A stretch of DNA of 11,546 nt, from positions 1 through 11,546 of the forward strand of contig UQXK01000050.1 in NCBI GenBank assembly GCA_900544985.1. Reading direction: 5' to 3'. Positions 1 to 6,300 of the stretch are shown here, piece after piece (within the stretch, counting starts at the first letter, position 1; each line of letters starts with the position of its first letter). The notes below the pieces were generated by a model that was not told the DNA's origin, did not search any database, and saw only the letters and a program-made list of their open reading frames with translations. The translations under genes and the position numbers were made by a program. This DNA is from an uncultured Eubacteriales bacterium. Lineage in GTDB: Bacteria > Bacillota > Clostridia > Oscillospirales > CAG-272.

Positions 1-75
1 AATTGACTCACAAGAAATATCCGAAGAAATTTTCTCCCCTTTTTGTATGGGCAATATTATATTTTTTTCTTTACT

Positions 76-105
76 AAAAAAATCCGAGTTTTCTAAAACC
101 CGGAT
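76..105 (-). terminator. Intrinsic terminator ending the hup-to-fumarase gene string
   Basis: Read on the minus strand, arms ATCCGGGTTTT (105 to 95) and AAAACTCGGAT (92 to 82) pair over about ten base pairs, with one G-U wobble and a tiny loop, and are followed by a run of T (82 to 76). It lies 20 bases past the stop of the 99-residue gene, where the operon should end. On the plus strand the same hairpin has an A-C mismatch and is also followed by T residues, so it may stop converging transcripts weakly. Bases 1-73 beyond it hold no gene I can support. Confidence 0.88.
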
Positions 106-124
106 TTTTTATTTTTATTATTAT

Positions 125-424
125 TTAATTCTTTTTGGAATCCGCCAAGGCGCGTTCAAGCCATATGGTTCCTATGTCAAGAGCTTCATAGAGTCCTGAT
201 TTTTCACCTTGTTTTATAATTTTATTTTTTTCTTCTGTTGATAAAATCTGTATAAGTATTCTATCAGGAACTTCATTGCCGTTTTCTATTTTATTTGTGA
301 GAATCATAAGAAAAAGATAATATTTATCATTCATGTCACCATAACATATAATATTTTTTTCTCTTACAAGAGGTTTCCCCTTGTATATCATAAATTTTCC
401 TTCAATAGGCTTTTTATCTTCCAT
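125..424 (-). CDS. Small conserved-looking protein of unknown function (99 aa)
   Basis: I cannot assign a function. The start is the ATG at 424 because AAAGGAGA lies seven bases ahead of it; the longer frame to 499 runs into the fumarase gene and has no better site. The 99-residue product is soluble-looking, with no signal peptide or membrane segment. It begins MEDKKPIEGKFMIYKGKPLV, then has a hydrophobic stretch DKYYLFLMILTN (residues 33-44), a segment EVPDRILIQIL, a charged stretch, and an ordered end GLYEALDIGTIWLERALA. This pattern suggests a compact alpha/beta fold. It lies 38 bp after the class I fumarase alpha subunit and just before the operon terminator, so it is co-transcribed. From memory, similar small proteins occur in other Clostridia, but I could not search. 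It is not a fumarase beta subunit, which is about twice as long and has a different sequence. Confidence 0.8.
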   Translation of the reverse strand: MEDKKPIEGKFMIYKGKPLVREKNIICYGDMNDKYYLFLMILTNKIENGNEVPDRILIQILSTEEKNKIIKQGEKSGLYEALDIGTIWLERALADSKKN

Positions 425-462
425 TTTAATCTCCTTTTCTGTTTTATTCATGATCAAAGCTA

Positions 463-1311
463 TCAGATGATTGCTTTCATATGTCTCATAACGTGACAAT
501 TTATATTTACTGCAACAGGAAGCCCGGCTATGTGTGTAGGATAATATTCAATATTTACCGCAAGAGCCGTTGTATCCCCGCCAAAGCCTTGCGGACCTAT
601 ACCGAGTGTATTTATACGTTCAAGTATTTCGTCTTCAAGAGCGGCGTAATTTTCATTCTCATTATGTGTCTTTCCGCTGCGTGCCAAAGCTTTCTTTGCA
701 AGAACGGGAGCATAATCAAAAGAACCTCCTATTCCTATTCCCACCATTATAGGCGGACACGGATTGGCACCTGCGGTTTTTACGGTATCGAGAACAAAAG
801 AAATTATATCTTCTTTTGTAGAAGTCGGCATCATCATTTTGATTTTACCCATATTTTCGCTACCAAATCCTTTTGGAAGCGCCGTAATGGTTATTTTATC
901 ACCCGGAACGATATTCGTATGAATTATTGCAGGCGTATTATCCTTTGTATTTGTTCTGTCAAAAAGAGGATCCTTTACAACAGAAGCGCGCATTTTCCCG
1001 TCGGTATAAGCAAGAGAAACACCGCGGTTTACAGCCGATACAAAATCGTCGCCGATAATATGTACATCCTGTCCTATATCGGCAAACAAGACAGCCATGC
1101 CCGTATCCTGACATATAGGTACACCTATCTCTTTTGCCGCATCGAGATTGTCCCTTATGGTTTTCAGAACGGATTTGCCTGTGCTGTTTCTCTCTTTTTT
1201 CAGTGCATCTTCAATAAGCTCATGTTCAGTTGAACCAAGCTCATAATTGGCAGATATAAATAATTTCTTTACAGTTTCTGTTATTTCTTCCGATTTGATT
1301 TCTCTTATCAT
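463..1311 (-). CDS. Class I (Fe-S) fumarate hydratase, alpha subunit
   Basis: This is the N-terminal-domain (alpha) subunit of a two-subunit class I hydro-lyase, the family of fumarase and L-tartrate dehydratase, which interconverts fumarate and malate with an oxygen-sensitive 4Fe-4S cluster. All three expected cluster cysteines are visible: Cys67 in VPICQDTGMAV, Cys185 in GANPCPPIMVGIGIGG, and Cys272 in VNINCHVMRH. The motif KGFGSENM at residues 147-154 also fits. At 282 residues it is full length for an alpha subunit. The ATG at 1311 follows GAGGAAG, which overlaps the divIC stop codon, so translation is coupled to divIC. The partner beta subunit (about 180-200 aa) normally follows; here a 99-residue unrelated gene and a terminator follow instead. 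Sequence alone does not settle fumarate versus tartrate as substrate; fumarate is more likely in Clostridia. Confidence 0.93.
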   Translation of the reverse strand: MIREIKSEEITETVKKLFISANYELGSTEHELIEDALKKERNSTGKSVLKTIRDNLDAAKEIGVPICQDTGMAVLFADIGQDVHIIGDDFVSAVNRGVSLAYTDGKMRASVVKDPLFDRTNTKDNTPAIIHTNIVPGDKITITALPKGFGSENMGKIKMMMPTSTKEDIISFVLDTVKTAGANPCPPIMVGIGIGGSFDYAPVLAKKALARSGKTHNENENYAALEDEILERINTLGIGPQGFGGDTTALAVNIEYYPTHIAGLPVAVNINCHVMRHMKAII

Positions 1312-1321
1312 TTTTTCTTCC

Positions 1322-1606
1322 TCAATTACCGTTGCTTTTTCTGAAAACTATTTCCCCCGATTTATGAAATCCCAGCACTTCCCTTGCGTATTTTTCAATA
1401 TATTCGTTCTCTGTAAGAGATGCTTCGTATTTCAGTTCTTCAACCCGGTACTCATATTCATTTAAATTATCGGAAAGCTTTTGATATTCTTCTCTCAATT
1501 CGCTGATCTGGGAACGAAGTATTACAATCGTTACAATCAGAAAAATCACGATGACGGTAAACACCGTTCTATATATCAGATTCTTTTTCTTTTGTTTCTG
1601 TAACAC
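1322..1606 (-). CDS. divIC: Septum formation initiator DivIC/FtsB-like protein, GTG start
   Basis: A small bitopic division protein that works with FtsL and DivIB at the septum. I place the start at the GTG at 1606 because GGGAGG lies seven bases upstream; the ATG at 1621 has only a weak site, and its own G begins that Shine-Dalgarno. The product is then 94 residues: a basic cytoplasmic tip (QKQKKKN), one membrane helix at about 13-31, a coiled coil at about 32-64 (RSQISELREEYQKLSDNLNE), and the typical end EKYAREVLGFHKSGEIVF. The start overlaps the end of yabQ by 38 bp. The strong separate ribosome binding site suits a protein needed in growing cells, unlike the two sporulation genes before it. 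In B. subtilis, divIC follows yabQ in the same way. Confidence 0.9.
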   Translation of the reverse strand: MLQKQKKKNLIYRTVFTVIVIFLIVTIVILRSQISELREEYQKLSDNLNEYEYRVEELKYEASLTENEYIEKYAREVLGFHKSGEIVFRKSNGN

Positions 1607-2231
1607 TTTTGAGCCTCCCATAATTCGAAAATCCCATTCTTGCTTCTTTTAATGTTTCCGCACATTTCCTTATCGAATAAGACATTTCTCTCCTATTTCT
1701 GGAACGCATTATAGCGGGATATATAATCTTTGTATACATAAACATCAAAATACGATTAAACAAAGACAAGATTTTCCTTACAGGATATATTATAATATAA
1801 ATCAACCAATAAAGCAAGCATCGAAACAGAAATATGATTCTTACCGAAAAAAACATTATAAGTTTACCGGCTGTGAAGAAATATATTGCCGCGCCTATAA
1901 AGTTACATACAAAAAAATATATTCTTATTTCTCCGCCGTTTACATGATATATAAAAAGTATCTCGCTTAAAGTTATTATAAGCCAAAACAATATATCTTC
2001 TATAATTGTTATGGCACTATCTGAAATGTGCAATATTTTTTTTACATTTTTATGCTTTTTACCGTCTTTTTTCGGTATGGCTATTCTGTCATAAAATTTT
2101 CCGGCAGGTGCTATATGCGGCATACGGGATATCCTCAATATTCTGAAAATATCATATAAAATACCGAAAATAACGCCTAGAGAAACGGCTCCCAAAAACG
2201 ATTTATAAGAATTGTAAAAATCGGCTATCAT
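1569..2231 (-). CDS. yabQ: Sporulation protein YabQ, membrane protein
   Basis: Integral membrane protein of the YabQ family. In B. subtilis it is made in the mother cell, localises around the forespore and is needed for spore cortex. The 220-residue product shows hydrophobic helices at about 9-27, 73-95, 102-121 and 126-148, possibly with a further hydrophobic stretch near 153-170. Between the first two is a positively charged loop with KKDGKKHKNVKK. The family core IEDILFWLIITLSEILFIY, followed by GGEIRIYFF, is present. The tail after residue 175 is polar and charged. The start overlaps the yabP stop as ATGA (4 bp), and there is no strong ribosome binding site, only GAGAA, so translation is probably coupled to yabP. 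Its 3' end overlaps divIC. Length and order match the yabP-yabQ-divIC cluster of endospore formers. Confidence 0.9.
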   Translation of the reverse strand: MIADFYNSYKSFLGAVSLGVIFGILYDIFRILRISRMPHIAPAGKFYDRIAIPKKDGKKHKNVKKILHISDSAITIIEDILFWLIITLSEILFIYHVNGGEIRIYFFVCNFIGAAIYFFTAGKLIMFFSVRIIFLFRCLLYWLIYIIIYPVRKILSLFNRILMFMYTKIIYPAIMRSRNRREMSYSIRKCAETLKEARMGFSNYGRLKSVTETKEKESDI

Positions 2232-2506
2232 TTGAATATTCTCGCGAAAAAGCCGCCTTTTGCGGGTTGATTTTTGTCATTATAAATCAGAGAATCTATA
2301 ATACCTTCCACGGTTATCTCTTCATTTTCCACGTTCATATTTTTTATTTTCAAATCCGCCCCGCCGATTTCAAGACCGCCGTCATTTGTATTTAAAGATA
2401 TCAAATTTTCATCGGAACTCAATATATCCAATACTCCGTTTATAAATAATGACGAGCGGTTTTTTAACACCAATGATGTGGAATTTTTTTCTCTCTGCTG
2501 TTCCAT
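2228..2506 (-). CDS. yabP: Sporulation protein YabP
   Basis: Small YabP/YqfC-family protein; in B. subtilis it is made under SigE in the mother cell and is required for normal cortex formation. The 92-residue product begins MEQQREKNSTSLVLKNRSSLFINGV, with the family pattern of hydrophobic beta strands: LFINGVLDILSSDENLISL, GGLEIGGADLKIKNMN and ITVEGIIDSLIYND. It ends with a basic amphipathic tip (GGFFARIFK). There is no signal peptide. The ATG at 2506 is preceded by AAAGGAG with a seven-base spacer. The 58-bp gap upstream carries a SigE-like promoter and a perfect palindrome, which are listed separately. The adjacent genes (rqcP before, yabQ and divIC after) match the B. subtilis layout. Confidence 0.92.
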   Translation of the reverse strand: MEQQREKNSTSLVLKNRSSLFINGVLDILSSDENLISLNTNDGGLEIGGADLKIKNMNVENEEITVEGIIDSLIYNDKNQPAKGGFFARIFK

Positions 2507-2517
2507 ATTTATTCTCC

Positions 2518-2539
2518 TTTAACAGTATATACTGTTAAA
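2518..2539. repeat. Perfect 22-bp palindrome before yabP, possible operator or RNA hairpin
   Basis: The half-site TTTAACAGTAT is followed directly by its exact reverse complement, giving 11 of 11 matched pairs. It sits between the rqcP stop and the yabP start. Its lower-coordinate edge supplies the AAA of the yabP Shine-Dalgarno (AAAGGAG, 2520 to 2514), and its upper edge touches the SigE-like -10 element. In DNA it could be a dimeric repressor site. In RNA it could form a nine-pair stem with a four-base loop next to the ribosome binding site. I could not match it to a known regulator motif. Confidence 0.8.
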
Positions 2540-2568
2540 TTCTATGAAGAGAAATACGGAAATATTAC
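2539..2568 (-). promoter_or_regulatory. SigE-like sporulation promoter for yabP-yabQ
   Basis: On the minus strand, GTAATATT (2568 to 2561) and CATAGAAT (2546 to 2539) are separated by 14 bases. This resembles mother-cell SigE promoters (an ATATT-like -35 and a CATACAAT -10), with one difference in the -10. The -35 overlaps the rqcP stop codon. The predicted start, near 2532, falls inside the palindrome. The family is known to be SigE-controlled in B. subtilis; use of this exact site is inferred. Confidence 0.6.
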
Positions 2569-2810
2569 TGGGATATCACTTCAAAAAGCTGTGAAGCATC
2601 GTTTTTCAAAGTATGCTCTTTAACATCGGTAACTCTGACACATAATTTTTTTTCGCCGAAAGATATTTCGATAATATCGCCTATCTTTACATCATAAGAA
2701 GCCTTTGCATCTCTTCCGTTTACTTTTACGTGAGCCGAATCGCAGGCATTGTTTGCTACGGTGCGCCTTTTTATTATTCTTGATACCTTCAAATATTTAT
2801 CGAGTCTCAT
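2565..2810 (-). CDS. rqcP: S4-domain RNA-binding protein RqcP (YabO family)
   Basis: Small S4-domain protein of the YabO/RqcP type. In B. subtilis, RqcP binds stalled 50S subunits with RqcH and supports alanine tailing in ribosome quality control. The 81-residue product opens with MRLDKYLKVSRIIKRRTVAN, the RNA-binding S4 helix pair, followed by VNGRDAKASYDVKIGDIIEI, the S4 beta segment, and a short C-terminal extension, which is normal length for the family. The ATG at 2810 is preceded by AAAAGGAGG with a six-base spacer, a near-ideal site. That site begins just four bases past the T-run of the hup terminator and I see no promoter between them, so expression probably depends on read-through from hup or on a promoter inside hup. 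Confidence 0.93.
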   Translation of the reverse strand: MRLDKYLKVSRIIKRRTVANNACDSAHVKVNGRDAKASYDVKIGDIIEISFGEKKLCVRVTDVKEHTLKNDASQLFEVISQ

Positions 2811-2828
2811 TAAAAACCTCCTTTTGGC

Positions 2829-2863
2829 AAAAAAACAGAGACGCTATAAAAAAGCGGCTCTGT
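2829..2863 (-). terminator. Intrinsic terminator after hup, abutting the rqcP ribosome binding site
   Basis: Read on the minus strand, ACAGAG and CGCT (2863 to 2853) pair with AGCG and CTCTGT (2845 to 2835) across one C-T mismatch, with a T-rich loop of about seven bases, followed by six T residues (2834 to 2829). It begins ten bases after the hup stop. The mismatch and moderate GC content suggest partial termination, which would let some transcripts continue into rqcP. Confidence 0.82.
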
Positions 2864-2872
2864 TTTCCACAA

Positions 2873-3148
2873 TTATTTATTAACAGCTTCTTTAAGAGAC
2901 TTGCTTGCGGAAAATGCGGGGTATTTCGAAGCAGGAATCGTGATTTTTTCTTTTGTTCTGGGATTTCTGCCTACTCTCTCTGCTCTCTTTTTAACATCAA
3001 AAGAACCGAGACCCGAAACCTGTACTTTTTCTCCGTCAACAAGTGCCTGTTCCACAGAAGTAACAAGAGCCGCAACAACTGCTTCAACGTCTTTTTTCTT
3101 AACTCCTGTGTTTTTAGCGATCTTTTCTACTAATTCAGTCTTATTCAT
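2873..3148 (-). CDS. hup: HU family DNA-binding protein
   Basis: Nucleoid protein HU, a small dimer that bends and compacts DNA. The 91-residue product matches the family throughout: MNKTELVEKIAKNTGVKKKD (N-terminal helices), the turn VSGLGSFDVKKRAERVGRNP at residues 44-63, the DNA-contacting arm tip NPRTKEKITIPAS, and the end PAFSASKSLKEAVN. The ATG at 3148 is preceded by AGAAAGGA with about ten bases of spacing. A strong SigA-type promoter lies about 75 bp upstream and a terminator lies just downstream, so much of its mRNA is probably monocistronic and abundant. The 180 bp between polC and hup hold this promoter and leader and nothing else I can identify. In Clostridia, hup commonly precedes the rqcP-yabP-yabQ-divIC string. 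Confidence 0.96.
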   Translation of the reverse strand: MNKTELVEKIAKNTGVKKKDVEAVVAALVTSVEQALVDGEKVQVSGLGSFDVKKRAERVGRNPRTKEKITIPASKYPAFSASKSLKEAVNK

Positions 3149-3222
3149 TCTAATAGATTTCCTTTCTTTAAATGTGACCTCATGCGACTTGTTTTTTCAC
3201 ATGGAATTTAGATACTGTGATA

Positions 3223-3251
3223 AGTATACCATTAAAAACAGATTTTGACAA
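3223..3251 (-). promoter_or_regulatory. SigA-type promoter of hup
   Basis: On the minus strand, TTGTCA (3251 to 3246) and TATACT (3228 to 3223) are separated by exactly 17 bases, with one mismatch to the consensus in each hexamer. The predicted start is near 3216, giving an untranslated leader of about 68 bases before the hup ATG. This is the best vegetative promoter in the window and probably drives hup, with read-through into the rqcP-to-fumarase genes. Confidence 0.85.
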
Positions 3252-3328
3252 TACTTTTTACATAAAAATTTAAAAATAAAGATTTTAATGCAATTTTGCC
3301 TTAAATTTGTTTTCAAAAAATAAATTTA

Positions 3329-6300
3329 TTAAAAAAGCGACATCTGGCTTGTCTCGGAAAGTCCGGAAAGAGCTCCGTTTTCTTGAAGTATCTCTATAAC
3401 GGCTTTTGATATGCCTGTTCTTTCCTTCATATCTTCAACTGACAGATATTCCCCTCCCGTTCTTGCATCAACTATGCTTTGCGCCGCCGCTTCTCCGAGT
3501 CCCGGCAACGACGTAAACGGAATTCTGATTTTTCCGTCTTCCGGAAGGTAAAATTTAGAATCGGATTTATAAATATCAACAGGAAGAAATTTAAATCCTC
3601 TTGCCAAAAATTCATATGCCATAAGCATAGAAGAATATGTTTCGTTTTCCTTTTGAGTCGCTTCTTTGCCCTTTGCTTTTATTTCTTCGAGCGCCTTCAA
3701 GATAGCTTCTTTGCCCTTCACGGCAAGAGCACCGTCAAAGCCTCCCGGAGCGGCGCTCCAATAGCCTGCATAAAACACGAGCGGCATATGAACCTTATAC
3801 CAACCGATTCGTATAGCGCTCATTACATATGCGGCAGCATGAGCTTTCGGGAACATATACTTTATTTTAGCCAAACTTTCGATATACCATTCAGGAACAT
3901 TCTTTTCACGCATCTGTTTTAACATTTCGTCTTTTATAGGAAGACCGCGTTTGTTTTTTCTGACAAATTCCATTATTTTAAAAGCATGGCTGTTATCAAG
4001 ACCGTATCTTATAAGGTCAAGCATTATACCGTCTCTTGTTCCGATAACACTCGAAATGGTGCATATACCTTTTCTTATAAGTTCGCTCGCATTACCGAGC
4101 CAAACATCGGTACCGTGAGAGAGTCCGGATATCTGTATCAGATCGGCAAAACATTTAGGTTTCGTATCTTCAAGCATCTGCATGACAAATTTTGTTCCGA
4201 ATTCGGGAATTCCGAGAGTGCCTACTTTTATACCTATTGCGGAAAGATCGGCGCCCAATATTTCGGAAGAAAGAAACATTTTATACGTATCAGGATCATT
4301 CATGGGGACATCCAGAACGCTTGTATTCGAAAAACGCTCTATCATCTTGTATTTGGTCGGAATATCGTGTCCGAGCTCGTCAAGCTTCAACAGAGTATCG
4401 TGAAGATAGGCAAACGTAAAATGCGTTGTGACTATATCCGAATTCGGGTCATCGGCGGGATGCTGAACGGGGCAAAAATCGTATATTTCGTATTCTCGCG
4501 GTACGACGACAATGCCGCCGGGGTGCTGACCGGTTGTCCTCTTTACGCCGACACATCCGCCTATTATTCTGTTTATTTCGGATTTGTTTACGGTTATGTT
4601 TTTGTCCTCCATGTATTTGGCGACAAATCCGTAAGCCGTTTTGTCGGCAAGCGTTCCTATCGTGCCCGCTCTGAACACGTTTTCCTCGCCGAAAAGTTCC
4701 TCTGTGTATTTATGTACCTTTCCCTGTACTTCTCCGGAAAAGTTAAGATCTATATCGGGCGATTTATCGCCGTAAAATCCCAAAAAGGTTTCAAACGGTA
4801 TATCATGACCGTCATTTATCATTTTTGTTCCGCATTCGGGACAGTTTTTATCCGGAAGATCAAATCCGGAACCAACGCTTCCGTCTGTGAAAAATTCCGA
4901 ATGTTGACAGTTCGGGCAGTAATAATGGGGAGGAAGCGGATTTACTTCCGATATTCCCGCCATTGAAGCTACAAAAGATGAGCCAACGGAACCACGCGAG
5001 CCGACAAGATATCCGTTATCCTCACTGAATTTTACAAGCTTTTGCGCTATCATATAAAGCACCGCAAAACCGTTTTTTATAATCGAAGTCAGCTCTTTCG
5101 AAAGTCGTTTTTCAACTATTTCCGGAAGCGGATCACCGTACATACTGTGCGCTCTTTCATAACACATTCTGTTAAGATCTTCTTCCGCACCCTCCATTGA
5201 GGGCGTAAAAGTGCCATCCGGAAAAGGTCGTATATTGTCATCGATCATATCGGCTATCTTGTTTGTATTGGTTATGACTATCTCATACGCTTTTTCTTTT
5301 CCGAGATATTCAAATTCTTTCAGCATTTCCTCCGTATTTCTGAAATAAAGATGAATATCCCTGTCCGCATCGGAATATTTTTGTCCCGCCAAGAGAACTT
5401 TTCTGTATATTTCATCTTCATAATTGAGAAAATGCGCGTCGCACGTAGCGACAACGGGTTTTCCGAGCGTGTCTCCGAGTTTTATAATGGTTTTGTTTAT
5501 CTCCTGCAAAGTTTCAACACCGGCAACAGTGCCGTTCTCCACAAGAAACATATTGTTACAAACAGGCTGGATTTCAAGATAATCGTAAAAATCCGCAAGA
5601 GTCAGAAGATCGTCCCACGGCTTGTTTTCAAGGACGGCGGTATATAGCTGTCCCGCCTCGCACGCGGAACCGATTATAAGTCCTTCCCTGTGTGCTTCGA
5701 GTACCGTTTTCGGAATTCGCGGCACTTTTTTAAAATAATCAAGATAACTTCTGGAAATTATTTTATAAAGATTTTTAAGTCCTACCGCATTCTGCGCATA
5801 TATGATTATATGATACGTTTTAAGAGAAAGCGGGTCTGTATTCTTGTTCATCGCAAGAGACATCTGTGAAGGAGTATAAATGCCCTCTCCCGCGAGTTTT
5901 TCGACCATTCGGTAAAATATCTTTGAAGCCATTTCCGCGTCGTCGCTGGCTCTGTGATGATTGAAATCGCCTATTTTGAAATAATCCGCCACGATATCGA
6001 GCTTATGTCTCTTTAATTCGGGGTTTGTAAATCTAGACATGGAAACGGTATCGAGATATGAATTTGCAAAGTCAAATCCGTTATCTTCCGCAACTTTTCT
6101 TATAAAACTCATATCGAACGAAGCGTTATGAGCAATAAGCATTCTGTCTCCGATAAATTTTATAAATTCGCTAACCGCTTCTTTGGGAGTCGGAGCGCCC
6201 TTGACCATATCATCGGTGATACCCGTAAGATTTACTATTTCGGGCGGGATCGGCACTCCGGGGTCTACAAAAGTTTGAAATCTATCAAGCACAACGTCTT

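Noticed and set aside
49..84. Minus-strand TATAAT (61 to 56) past the terminator as a promoter for a further gene
   Set aside because: The hexamer at the expected -35 distance is GATTTT, which does not resemble TTGACA, and no start codon follows the nearby GGGGAG within the window.
2..97. Plus-strand open stretch at the left edge as the end of a converging gene
   Set aside because: About 31 codons ending inside the terminator hairpin; two plus-strand frames are equally open, the sequence is low-complexity AT-rich, and nothing is recognisable.
425..499. Upstream extension of the 99-residue gene into the fumarase coding region
   Set aside because: The ATG at 424 has an excellent AAAGGAGA site; the extension overlaps the conserved fumarase C-terminus and has no comparable site.
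481..1233. 250-codon plus-strand frame opposite the fumarase gene
   Set aside because: It lies wholly within the complementary strand of a clear class I fumarase alpha gene, is rich in Cys and Tyr, and has no domain signature.
3252..3328. Terminator after polC
   Set aside because: Only weak AT-only inverted repeats are present, with no GC stem followed by a T-run, so I cannot support a terminator even though the hup promoter begins a new unit here.
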